Assembly (NCBI GenBank): GCA_020721645.1
Contig: DYMH01000018.1
Location: forward strand, 8,370-41,805
Source of the DNA: Draconibacterium orientale
GTDB lineage: Bacteria > Bacteroidota > Bacteroidia > Bacteroidales > JAADGE01
DNA: 33,436 nt
Reading direction: 5' to 3'
Shown: in pieces, positions 1 through 7,868 of the stretch
How positions within the stretch are numbered: position 1 is the first letter of the stretch
How the letters are laid out: every line of letters starts with the position of its first letter
Program-made: the position numbers and the translations under genes
Notes under the pieces: generated by a model
The model's input: only the letters and a program-made list of their open reading frames with translations
Told to the model about the DNA's origin: nothing
The model's database searches: none

Positions 1-1086
1 CCACGAATTTTTTACGATATAAAACTTTGCACCGGTTTGGTCCACGGCTTTGCCGATAATGTGCATTCCGTGGTCGTCGGTGGTTGTGAAATTATCGAAA
101 TTCTTTTGTCGCAATTCTTGTGTTATCTCTTTTTCTTTCATCGGTTTATCCGATTCGCCGATTTGTTTTATGCGTTCGCGTTGCGACATTTTGTCCCATT
201 TTGCTTGTTCCAAACCGGCAGTATTTTCGATAGAAATTTCGGGAATCACAGCCACGCCTCTGTCGTAAGAAAACCCGGGATCGCTCACATCGGCACCCCA
301 AGCAACGGTGTATCCGTTGTCGAGAGCGTTGTCGATAATTTCTTCCATTTCGTTAATCGGTACATTGTAAACGATGTCCCACAGCCAATTATCGGGAATT
401 TCGATGATAAATTTCGAATAAAACGGGTGGTGCGTAAATGAGCTGATTTCGATATAATCTTCGGCATTTAAGCCTGTATAGTCTTTTGCAAAACTTTTCG
501 GAGTATATTCTTTGCCTTTGTATGTGAATTTTTCGAGAGTTTTGCCTAAATACGAATCAACAACGGCATCGAATCCGCGTTTCCATGCAGTCGAAATTTC
601 TTTATTGTCGTCGCGAATGATTGATTTTACATAAGATTTCAATACATCATCAAATTCGCCGTGAACGTGCTTGTCGGTTCCATAATTTAGTCCTGTATAA
701 GTTTCTTCGGGAACCAATCCATAATTCATCATCACATACGTTAAGTCGTGAAATGCGCCGCCGCCGCTGAAATTCAAAGATCCGTGCAAACGAACGTATT
801 TTTCGGCTTTGTCTTTATAACATAAATTAACCGCATACATTTCCGATAAATCGACAGTTTCTTTGCCAATTCGCAGCATTTCGGATTCCAGAAACGATGC
901 TGCCGAAAAACTCCAACACGTTCCCGAACGATATTGATCTTTTACGGACGTAGCCGCCAGTCTTACTTTATCGGTAAATTGATATGCAGAAGACTTTTTG
1001 TTGTCGTTGCTTTTTTGTGCAAATGTATTTTGCGTAAAAATTGCAAGGATTGTGAATAACAAAATCAGAACAGAATTTTTTTTCAT
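1..1086 (-). CDS. Secreted C1B-family cysteine peptidase (bleomycin hydrolase/aminopeptidase C-like), partial at window edge
   Basis: This gene is absent from the ORF track because it has no stop inside the window. Translating the minus strand from the ATG at 1086 gives 362 uninterrupted codons to base 1. An N-terminal Sec signal peptide (MKKNSVLILLFTILAIF, ending TFAQ) is followed by the papain-fold active site QYRSGTCWSF (Cys about residue 57), then the late His in DDHGMHI (about 339) and the Asn in KNSW (about 360). This order and the long insertion between Cys and His fit clan CA family C1B, cysteine aminopeptidases related to bleomycin hydrolase. Only the extreme C-terminus is missing. 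The signal peptide implies a periplasmic or exported enzyme, unlike the cytoplasmic PepC of Gram-positives, so it probably trims peptides outside the cytoplasm. A possible -7 box lies upstream at 1242-1249. Confidence 0.88.
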   Translation of the reverse strand, partial: MKKNSVLILLFTILAIFTQNTFAQKSNDNKKSSAYQFTDKVRLAATSVKDQYRSGTCWSFSAASFLESEMLRIGKETVDLSEMYAVNLCYKDKAEKYVRLHGSLNFSGGGAFHDLTYVMMNYGLVPEETYTGLNYGTDKHVHGEFDDVLKSYVKSIIRDDNKEISTAWKRGFDAVVDSYLGKTLEKFTYKGKEYTPKSFAKDYTGLNAEDYIEISSFTHHPFYSKFIIEIPDNWLWDIVYNVPINEMEEIIDNALDNGYTVAWGADVSDPGFSYDRGVAVIPEISIENTAGLEQAKWDKMSQRERIKQIGESDKPMKEKEITQELRQKNFDNFTTTDDHGMHIIGKAVDQTGAKFYIVKNSW

Positions 1087-1145
1087 ATAATTTGATATCA
1101 AAGTGAAAAATTAGAAATAATTGAATTTTACAGTATTATTTTAAT

Positions 1146-1173
1146 AATCTGTTTATTATTTTTTAAACAGATT
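1146..1173. other. Perfect 10-bp inverted repeat in the spacer before the C1B peptidase
   Basis: AATCTGTTTA at 1146-1155 is mirrored by TAAACAGATT at 1164-1173 around an 8-base loop. It lies between the stop of the SPOR-domain gene and the start of the C1B peptidase, both on the minus strand. It could be a weak terminator for the former or a leader hairpin for the latter. There is no clean T-run after it on either strand. Confidence 0.4.
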
Positions 1174-1241
1174 TCCCAAGTTCGGTACGCTCTTGCATTT
1201 GGGTGAGGAGATTATCGAACATGCTTATCTTTATTTTTTTA

Positions 1242-1249
1242 CAAAGATA
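1242..1249 (-). promoter_or_regulatory. Possible -7 promoter box for the C1B peptidase
   Basis: On the minus strand this reads TATCTTTG, which matches the Bacteroidota TAnnTTTG -7 consensus. It lies about 155 bp upstream of the peptidase ATG. I found no good TTTG at the expected upstream spacing, so it rests on one short motif in AT-rich DNA. Confidence 0.35.
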
Positions 1250-1303
1250 AACGAAAGAACGAAAAAATTCCGGATTTAAAAAGAAAAATCTGTAGAAATA
1301 GAC

Positions 1304-2752
1304 TTAATTTTGATTTTTTGAACGTTCCAAAGCCGTTTCAACCGGAATCCGTTTTCCGTTTTCAAAGGCAACGATAAAAGCATCGGTAAAACCCTTTTTG
1401 CGGGCTTCTTGTTTTATTTGCAAACAGTTTTCGTATTGAATTTCGTTACCAACGGTTAGTTTTAACATTCCATTATCGGTATAGATTTCTGCATCCGGGA
1501 AAACTTTTAAATATTTTTCTTTATTTCGGCGATTTTCTATTGTTCCGATTTGAACTTTGAACCGAACAGAGTTTGCATGTTTTGTGTTAATAGTTTTTGT
1601 TTTATTAGAAACAACTTTGTTTTTCTCAGAATCCGTTTCTTTTTTTACTGTTGCCGACATCAAAATGCTTTCGTTGTGCCATTTGTTGTAACCGAGTAAA
1701 AAAGGAAGATTTTGCCCCAACGAATCGCAATCTTTTTTTAAATCGGGCTGAAATCGTTCCGAAAATTGCTTGATTGTGCGGCTGTATTTTCCGTACAATT
1801 TTACGTCAAAATTGGTTTTTAGTTCGGAATATTTTACACCCGAATCATCTTGTAAAATCACTTCCGAATGTTTTAAAATATAATTTTTCAAAATTGAAAA
1901 TTCAGGATATTGCAAAAGATAAGATGCAGATTTTAAATATGTTGAAATATTATTTTGTTGATTTAAAAATGATATAAATTCAGGGTGAAGATTTAATTGA
2001 AAGTCCGACACATCGACTTTAAAATAATATAAAGTTTTTAATTGCTTGTCGCCGGGTTTAAAAAATTGAATTTCAACACCTTTCGTTTGTTTTGATTGGT
2101 CGGAAAATCCGTAATCGGTCGAAATATTTCCGTTGAAATCAACGACAACGAATCGCGAACTGCTTATTGTGTGTGAAGTTTGTGCTAAATAGCTGTAAAG
2201 CAGATGAATTGTTCCGTCGAGATTTTCGTTTGTGAAAAATTCATTCATTTGTCGTGTAACAAAATATCCGTTGTTATTTGCGTATTGCAGAGAATTTCTT
2301 AGGTTTTCCAAATATCCGAATAACAATGTATCCGAAAAATTTTTAAAATCAGGTAATTTACCTATTTTTTCGAGTCCGAACAAAATGTATTTTTCTTTAT
2401 CGGGAAAAAAAACATCGGCGTACAAAAAATCCGGACCCGAAAACGGATAAAACAAGCAATGCAACTCACTGTCTTTCAAATCATTTTTATCGGAAAGCCA
2501 TGTTTTAATTTTTTTCAAGCCGGGTTTGGCAATATTCAAGCCGGCTTTCATTATTTTTTTGTGTTCAAGGTATTTCGGTAATTTCTGTCGTTCGGCAAAT
2601 AATCTTGTTTCCGAGCCTAATAAAAATTTTGCCGTTTCATTTGCTAATGTATCAACAGGAAATTGTTTTTCCTGAAGGCTTGCCGTGCATGACTCTGTCA
2701 GTAAACCAAAGATAATTGTTGTTGTACATATCAGTTGTATAATAAATTTCAT
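1304..2752 (-). CDS. Exported protein of unknown function with C-terminal SPOR domain
   Basis: The protein is 482 aa with an N-terminal hydrophobic signal (MKFIIQLICTTTIIFGLL). A cysteine follows (LLTESC), but it is not a good lipobox, so Sec export is more likely than lipidation. The central part, about residues 90-350, contains a YPFSGPDFLYADVFFP stretch that I associate with uncharacterised Bacteroidota proteins. A low-complexity K/T/N linker (370-395) leads to a C-terminal SPOR-like domain (about 396-470: FKVQIGTIENRRN, then GFTDAFIVAFENGKRI). SPOR domains bind denuded glycan strands of peptidoglycan, so a cell-wall-associated role is likely. It lies about 50 bp downstream of the hybrid histidine kinase on the same strand and is probably cotranscribed. 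The catalytic or binding role of the main domain is unknown. Confidence 0.7.
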   Translation of the reverse strand: MKFIIQLICTTTIIFGLLTESCTASLQEKQFPVDTLANETAKFLLGSETRLFAERQKLPKYLEHKKIMKAGLNIAKPGLKKIKTWLSDKNDLKDSELHCLFYPFSGPDFLYADVFFPDKEKYILFGLEKIGKLPDFKNFSDTLLFGYLENLRNSLQYANNNGYFVTRQMNEFFTNENLDGTIHLLYSYLAQTSHTISSSRFVVVDFNGNISTDYGFSDQSKQTKGVEIQFFKPGDKQLKTLYYFKVDVSDFQLNLHPEFISFLNQQNNISTYLKSASYLLQYPEFSILKNYILKHSEVILQDDSGVKYSELKTNFDVKLYGKYSRTIKQFSERFQPDLKKDCDSLGQNLPFLLGYNKWHNESILMSATVKKETDSEKNKVVSNKTKTINTKHANSVRFKVQIGTIENRRNKEKYLKVFPDAEIYTDNGMLKLTVGNEIQYENCLQIKQEARKKGFTDAFIVAFENGKRIPVETALERSKNQN

Positions 2753-2803
2753 AGATTGCGATATGTTTAGTAATCGGGAAATGTTTTTCTATTTTTGAGT
2801 GTT

Positions 2804-4696
2804 TTAATTTTGCTCAAAATATTTGGCGATAATATCGAGCAAATGTCTTTGTTTTATAGGCTTTTCGAGATATTCATTGCAGCCGCATTCAAATCCTTTT
2901 TTCTTTTCGGAAGGCATGGCGTAAGCTGTTTGAATAATAATCGGAACTTCATTGTTGAATGCTCTGATTTTTTCGGTCGCTTCGTAACCATCCATTTGAG
3001 GCATTTTAATGTCCATTAATATTAAATCAATTTTTGGATTGGTTTGTGTTTCGCTGAGTGCCTCTTTCCCGTTTGGTTTCCAAATAATTTTGGTTTTTGT
3101 TTCGCGTAATACTTCTTGAAGATAGAGATAATTCATTTCTTCATCTTCTGCGATAAGTATTGTTTTATCAGCCCAAAAATACATTTTTTGTATTACTTTG
3201 CTTTTATTTTGATTGTTTTGCAATTGCGATATTTCTTTGTTTTCGGTGATGTAAGGAATTGTAAAATAAAATACGGAACCAATATTTTCTTGGGAGTGTA
3301 GAGAAATTGTTCCTCCGAGCATTTCAGTTAAACTTTTTGAGATTGACAAACCGAGACCTGTTCCGCCATAGAGTTTAGTTTTGCTTGCCGGAATTTTCGA
3401 GAATCGGTCGAAAACGTATTCCATTTTTGCTTTATTGATTCCCAAACCTGTATCTTTAACATAAAATTTAAGATATTTTTGGGTATTTTCTTCTATAAAA
3501 TTATAACCAAATTCCACCGAACCTTCTTCGGTAAATTTCACGGCATTTCCCAGCAAATTTGTTAATATTTGATTTAAGCGATTGCCATCGGTCATGATAT
3601 TAAACATTGGGTCGGGATTGGCTTTTTTCAATATTAATTCGATATGTGTTTTTCCCTGTCGTGCTTTGTGTGTTTCAAAAGAAATTTGCAGTTCATCGAG
3701 TATTTGATTGATAAAACATGTTGAATTTCTAATCTGTACTCTTCCGGCTTCAAGTTTTGCCACTTCAATAATGTCTTCTATGAGTTTGAGTAGAATTTCA
3801 GCATTCAAATTTACCTGTTCAATATAAATTTGTTTCTTTTCATCGTTCAAACCGGGAGATGCTAAAAGTTGGGAAAAACCAACAATGGCGTTCATCGGAG
3901 TGCGAATTTCGTGCGACATGTTCGAGAGAAACGATGTTTTCAATTTATCGGATTCTTCAACTTTTTTCATTGCCGATTTCAACTTCTTTTCTCGTTGTTT
4001 CCGTTCGCTGATATCTGTTATTACACCTAATACTCCGTAAATTTCATTGTTGTAGTCGTGTAAAGGTGATTTTTGTATCATGATACTCGAAACCGAATCC
4101 CCGGCATAGCTCACCATGCCTTCGTAGCTGCGTTTTTTGCCCGATTCGGTTACCAAACGGTCCACTTCTTCGTAGATTTGTGCTTTTCTTTTGGGCGAGA
4201 AATGTTCCGAAGTTTTACCGAAAATTTCATCGCGCGAAAATCCTAAATATTTGCAAAAGGCATCGTTACATGCTTTAAAAACACTGTTTTTATCTTTGAT
4301 AAATATCGGAACCGAAACCTGATTAAGTAAACCGTTTTCGGTAGAGGTTTCGTAAACAATTTGCTCTTCAAATGACTTGAAAATGCCAAATCCTTTTAAA
4401 AACAAGATTAATTCGTGTTCATCGGCATCGCTGCGAACAAAAAGTGTAAAACCCTGTGCAATTGCAGTTTTTTTTGTCTGAGAATCGGTTGAAGAATCGA
4501 TGATACCGATTTTTTTTGCGATGCAATTCGGATTGAATGTCAGATGTAAATTTTCGGTTAAATCTACAAATAGTGCCCTTTTCGAATTGCAATGTTTTTC
4601 AAGATGTAAAATGTCTGAAACCGCAGATATTTTGTGTCCCGATTTTTCGAAAATTTTCAGTATCGGATGATTTCTATTTTGTGTTAATATCAACAT
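2804..4696 (-). CDS. Hybrid sensor histidine kinase (pseudo-receiver, PAS, HisKA, HATPase, receiver)
   Basis: In track numbering (637 aa), residues 1-115 resemble a degenerate receiver-like fold. A PAS domain spans about 130-240 (ends VITDISERK). A short coiled coil precedes HisKA, with the phospho-accepting His in SHEIRTPMN (about 269). The HATPase has an N box (NLLGNAVKFT), G1 (DTGLGI) and G2 (GGTGLGLSIS). The C-terminal receiver carries the acidic pair (AEDEE), the phospho-acceptor Asp in LMDIKMP (about 569) and the Lys in LEKP. There is no transmembrane segment, so it is a cytoplasmic phosphorelay kinase. The track start at 4717 is a TTG; the in-frame ATG at 4696 (MLILTQNRNHP) is a better start, giving 630 aa. 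No separate output regulator is adjacent; the downstream SPOR protein may share its transcript. Confidence 0.93.
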   Translation of the reverse strand: MLILTQNRNHPILKIFEKSGHKISAVSDILHLEKHCNSKRALFVDLTENLHLTFNPNCIAKKIGIIDSSTDSQTKKTAIAQGFTLFVRSDADEHELILFLKGFGIFKSFEEQIVYETSTENGLLNQVSVPIFIKDKNSVFKACNDAFCKYLGFSRDEIFGKTSEHFSPKRKAQIYEEVDRLVTESGKKRSYEGMVSYAGDSVSSIMIQKSPLHDYNNEIYGVLGVITDISERKQREKKLKSAMKKVEESDKLKTSFLSNMSHEIRTPMNAIVGFSQLLASPGLNDEKKQIYIEQVNLNAEILLKLIEDIIEVAKLEAGRVQIRNSTCFINQILDELQISFETHKARQGKTHIELILKKANPDPMFNIMTDGNRLNQILTNLLGNAVKFTEEGSVEFGYNFIEENTQKYLKFYVKDTGLGINKAKMEYVFDRFSKIPASKTKLYGGTGLGLSISKSLTEMLGGTISLHSQENIGSVFYFTIPYITENKEISQLQNNQNKSKVIQKMYFWADKTILIAEDEEMNYLYLQEVLRETKTKIIWKPNGKEALSETQTNPKIDLILMDIKMPQMDGYEATEKIRAFNNEVPIIIQTAYAMPSEKKKGFECGCNEYLEKPIKQRHLLDIIAKYFEQN

Positions 4697-4886
4697 TGAA
4701 ATTATATTTTGGTGCAATAATAAAAATAATGATGAATCGAAAATTACATTTATTTTTTTGAATATAAATGGTATTTTGATGAAACGATGATTTTCTGTTA
4801 TAAGTGAAAAAATTGTAAGTTGTAAAAGTTAATCTATTGATAAGCAATAAAGTATTTTTTTTTTACGAATCTTATTATTTTTTTCC

Positions 4887-5438
4887 TTAGCCCGATTTTT
4901 CGGTTTTTAAAACGCGTCGAATACCGCGAAAACGTTCAAAAAAATATTTCGATTTTTTGTAATCATCAATAATAATGCCTTTCCGAGTTGTGGCGTGTAT
5001 AAATTGAAACGAATTTTCATCTTTCCCAATCACAATTCCAACATGACCTGTCAATGTTTTATTACTCAGTGTGCGGCTGAATAATACAATATCTCCGGGC
5101 AAACAGCTGTCTGCAGAAATTTCAATACCGATTTTATCAAAATCTTTCGATGAACGCGGCAAGCTGATATTATATTTCCGAAAAACAAAATTCACAAATC
5201 CCGAACAGTCGAAACCTGTCTTGGGCGAATTGCCGGCATATTTATATGGTGTGCCCAAAAAAACTTGTGCATAAAATGATATAGAATCGCTGTTTTCGAG
5301 TTTGATTTTCGAAGCAATTTTTACACTGTCAGCCTTTATTTTCAAACTATCAACACCCGTATTTTGTTCTTGTGAAAAGCACGGTTGAAAAATATATAAA
5401 AGCAAAAAACTCAAAATGAATTTATGAAATCGTGTCAT
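4887..5438 (-). CDS. NlpC/P60 family cell-wall hydrolase (C40 peptidase)
   Basis: The 183-aa protein has an N-terminal signal/TM segment (FILSFLLLYIFQPCFS) and one NlpC/P60 domain (about residues 52-175). The catalytic Cys is in GFDCSGFVNFVF (about 78), the catalytic His in GHVGIVIG (about 132), and a third polar residue is the His in FIHAT (about 148). The LPRSS motif and PGDIVLF strand are typical of the family. Such enzymes cleave the D-Glu to meso-DAP bond (or similar) of peptidoglycan stem peptides. The start is ATG. The gene lies 45 bp downstream of the MacB-type permease on the same strand with no terminator visible between them, so cotranscription is plausible. The protein is near the minimal family size, with no SH3 or LysM targeting domain. 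Confidence 0.9.
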   Translation of the reverse strand: MTRFHKFILSFLLLYIFQPCFSQEQNTGVDSLKIKADSVKIASKIKLENSDSISFYAQVFLGTPYKYAGNSPKTGFDCSGFVNFVFRKYNISLPRSSKDFDKIGIEISADSCLPGDIVLFSRTLSNKTLTGHVGIVIGKDENSFQFIHATTRKGIIIDDYKKSKYFFERFRGIRRVLKTEKSG

Positions 5439-5483
5439 AAAATAGGGTTTAAATTTATGATTAAATAGCTAATATTCAAGATT

Positions 5484-6731
5484 TTACTCGAATCGTAAGG
5501 CTTCAATCGGGTCCGATTTTGAGGCTTTTATCGCAGGCAGTAAGCCTGATAATATTCCAACGATAAAACAAATTAAAACACCGAACAAAATCCATAACCA
5601 AGGAATGAAAAAATGATTTCCAACCGCAGCCGAAACCATATTCCCAACCAAAATGCCCAAAATAATGCCAAGGATTCCTCCCAATTGACCAATCAGAACG
5701 GACTCAAACAGAAACTGCTGTCGTATAATTTTTGAAGTTGCTCCAATTGCCTTTCGTGTGCCGATTTCGCGAATACGCTCCGAAACAGATACCAACATAA
5801 TATTCATTAAACCCACGGCGGCTCCGAATAATGTGATAATTCCTATAATTGTTGCGGCAAGGGTTACATATTGAATATTTTCGATGAGCATATTTGCCAG
5901 ATTGTCACTTTTACTGATATCAAAATCCGACTCATCGGCATATCCCAGTTTGCGAACGATTCTGAACGTGTTTTCGGCTTCGCCCACTGCAAAATCCGTT
6001 GAACTTCCCGGCGAGGGCATCACACTGATAGTGTATGAAGCATCGTTGCCCGTGTAGTTTTGCCGGGCGTTTGTTAATGGGATTATTACGACTTTGTCGT
6101 CCGAAAAGCCCATGCTCGACCCCTTACTCTTCAAAACACCGATAATCTTATAATGAGATGCTCCTACTGAGAAAATTTTCCCTTCGGCTTTCTGTTTTTT
6201 AAACAAAGTTTCGGCTAATTCGCTTCCTATTATCGTTACATTTTTACCGGTCTGAACCTCCTGCTCCGAAAAATTTCGCCCCAATTCAACATCATAACCC
6301 GAAGTGTTCAGATAATTTTCATCGCCGCCCACAACCGGAATGTTAGGATTGGTTTTTACTTTCTGATATTTAACCGTTGCATTGCCGCTTGCTCGTATGG
6401 ATATCGAAACAAGTGACGGAAATTGATATTTGTCCTGAAATTCTTTGGCTTGGCGATACGTAATTGCAGTATAATTTTTTCGTCGCTCGCGTCGCTTTCC
6501 GATATGTACTTTCATTTCTTGGTTGCGAATGGTAAAGGAATTTGCCCCCATTCGGGTAAATTCGCTGTTGATAGTGTTTTTTATGGCATCGACCGAGGTT
6601 AAAATACCTATCAGAGCCATGATGCCTACGGCAATTATCATTACGGTCAATATTGTTCGCAGCAAGTTGGAACGAATAGAGTTTAAGGCAATTCGAAGAT
6701 TTTCTTTGACTAAATTCGGGTTGAAATTCAT
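5484..6731 (-). CDS. MacB/FtsX-type ABC transporter permease
   Basis: The 415-aa protein has the MacB permease topology. There is one N-terminal TM helix (LLRTILTVMIIAVGIMALIGIL, about residues 22-46), a large periplasmic MacB_PCD domain (about 50-285), and three C-terminal helices of the FtsX domain (about 288-315, 340-370, 377-405). The cytoplasmic coupling loop has SERIREIGTRKAIGAT, characteristic of this family, and the end is IKASKSDPIEALRFE. These are mechanotransmission-type exporters or lipoprotein/antimicrobial efflux components that need a MacB/LolD-like ATPase. None is encoded next to it in the window, so the partner must be elsewhere. It is followed by the NlpC/P60 gene. Confidence 0.93.
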   Translation of the reverse strand: MNFNPNLVKENLRIALNSIRSNLLRTILTVMIIAVGIMALIGILTSVDAIKNTINSEFTRMGANSFTIRNQEMKVHIGKRRERRKNYTAITYRQAKEFQDKYQFPSLVSISIRASGNATVKYQKVKTNPNIPVVGGDENYLNTSGYDVELGRNFSEQEVQTGKNVTIIGSELAETLFKKQKAEGKIFSVGASHYKIIGVLKSKGSSMGFSDDKVVIIPLTNARQNYTGNDASYTISVMPSPGSSTDFAVGEAENTFRIVRKLGYADESDFDISKSDNLANMLIENIQYVTLAATIIGIITLFGAAVGLMNIMLVSVSERIREIGTRKAIGATSKIIRQQFLFESVLIGQLGGILGIILGILVGNMVSAAVGNHFFIPWLWILFGVLICFIVGILSGLLPAIKASKSDPIEALRFE

Positions 6732-6798
6732 CGTAATATTTTGAATCCGAAAATTACTTGTTTTTATTCAGATTTTCAAATCATTTAACAAGTAAAAA

Positions 6799-6830
6799 AA
6801 AACGCAGTAACTTGACTGCGTTTTATAAAA
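6799..6830 (-). terminator. Rho-independent terminator after the Bax inhibitor-1 gene
   Basis: A perfect 10-bp stem, AAAACGCAGT (6799-6808) and ACTGCGTTTT (6815-6824), encloses a 6-base loop. Read on the minus strand it is followed by a run of nine Ts (the plus-strand A-run at 6794-6802). It lies between the stop of the 6892-7632 gene and the start of the permease gene, so it insulates the two transcripts. Confidence 0.85.
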
Positions 6831-6891
6831 TTATTTGAGAAATATTTTTTTTTCGGTTCGATTTTTTCAAACCAATTTCGAGACAGTAAAA

Positions 6892-7632
6892 TTATCTGTT
6901 ACTCAGCAATGATAAGAGTCTGAGTATTTCCAAATAAAGCCAAACCAATGTTACCATCAATCCAAAACCTGCAAACCATTCGGTGTATTTGGGCATTCCG
7001 TTTTTTGCTCCGTTTTCGATAAAATCGAAATCTAAAATCAAATTCAATGAAGCAACTCCCACAATAACAAGTTGAATACCAATGCCAAGTAAGCCAAAAT
7101 TAGCCAATGATACTCCGCCTCCGAAGAGACTGAAAACAAAATTTAAAATATAGAAGAAAAACACGCCGCCTGTGGCAATGATAATTCCGCGTTTGAATTT
7201 TGGCGTTGCTTTGATTAAGCCGCTTCTGTATGCCAGTAAAAGTACAAAGAGTATCGAAAATGTCAGTCCTACGGCTTGAAATACGATACCCGAGTACGCA
7301 GCTGCATATAGTGCCGAAATGCCTCCCACAAATAAACCTTCAAAAAACGCATAAGCCGGTGCTGTGTAGGGCGACCATTGTGGTTTAAAAATAGTTGCAA
7401 TTGCAATAATCAACCCGAATATTCCGCCGGCTGCTATAAATCCCATGCCCGAACCGCCTTTGGCTACGGAGCTCCACGAAACTGCTGCCGAAATTAATAA
7501 AATTCCGAACAGCAACAGCGTTTTGTTTACTGTTCCGTTGACTGTCATAACTCCTTCGGAAGTAGTGGTTTGAGCCATTTGGTCGAAACGATTTTGCGAA
7601 AAAACGGGATTCGATGATTTTGTGAATTTCAT
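6892..7632 (-). CDS. Bax inhibitor-1/YccA family (TMBIM/UPF0005) integral membrane protein
   Basis: The 246-aa protein has an approximately 30-residue hydrophilic N-terminus and then about seven consecutive TM helices (from TLLLFGILLISAAVSW to LMVTLVWLYLEILRLL). The C-terminal LDFDFIENGAKNGMPKYTEWFAGFGLMVTLVWLYLEILRLL carries the acidic helix and WLYLEILRLL ending of bacterial Bax-inhibitor-like proteins. Characterised homologues such as BsYetJ are pH-sensitive calcium leak channels; the role here is inferred from the family only. The start is ATG. It is a single-gene unit with a good promoter (7667-7698) and a clear terminator (6799-6830). It diverges from the phosphoglycerol transferase gene. 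Confidence 0.92.
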   Translation of the reverse strand: MKFTKSSNPVFSQNRFDQMAQTTTSEGVMTVNGTVNKTLLLFGILLISAAVSWSSVAKGGSGMGFIAAGGIFGLIIAIATIFKPQWSPYTAPAYAFFEGLFVGGISALYAAAYSGIVFQAVGLTFSILFVLLLAYRSGLIKATPKFKRGIIIATGGVFFFYILNFVFSLFGGGVSLANFGLLGIGIQLVIVGVASLNLILDFDFIENGAKNGMPKYTEWFAGFGLMVTLVWLYLEILRLLSLLSNR

Positions 7633-7666
7633 ATTTTTAATTTTTAAATTGTTTGCATATATTGAG

Positions 7667-7698
7667 CAAAACTACTAAAAATTATACCAAATTACAAA
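7667..7698 (-). promoter_or_regulatory. Promoter of the Bax inhibitor-1 gene (TTTG-N20-TAGTTTTG)
   Basis: On the minus strand, TTTG (plus-strand CAAA at 7695-7698) is followed after 20 bases by TAGTTTTG (CAAAACTA, 7667-7674), the Bacteroidota -33/-7 arrangement. The start codon is 35 bp downstream of the -7 box. Confidence 0.6.
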
Positions 7699-7792
7699 TT
7701 GTGTCATTTTGGCAGTTTTTGAAATAAATTGAAAAATTGAACGAGTTTAATGATATGTTGAAAAATATTTACCGGTTTTGCAGATAACTTTT

Positions 7793-7800
7793 TAACTTTG
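7793..7800 (+). promoter_or_regulatory. -7 promoter box of the phosphoglycerol transferase gene
   Basis: TAACTTTG is an exact TAnnTTTG match, followed by C as is common. It lies 68 bp upstream of the GTG start. The upstream TTTG candidate at 7777-7780 is too close, so the -33 element is weak or absent. It shares a divergent intergenic region with the Bax inhibitor promoter. Confidence 0.6.
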
Positions 7801-7868
7801 CAAAACCAACAAAAATCAATTTTTTTTCTACCTCCGTATAAAAATAAATACTGTAAAATAAAAAGTTA

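Noticed and set aside
4697-4717. TTG start of the hybrid kinase
   Set aside because: An in-frame ATG seven codons later is a better start, and the extra residues are not part of a recognisable domain.
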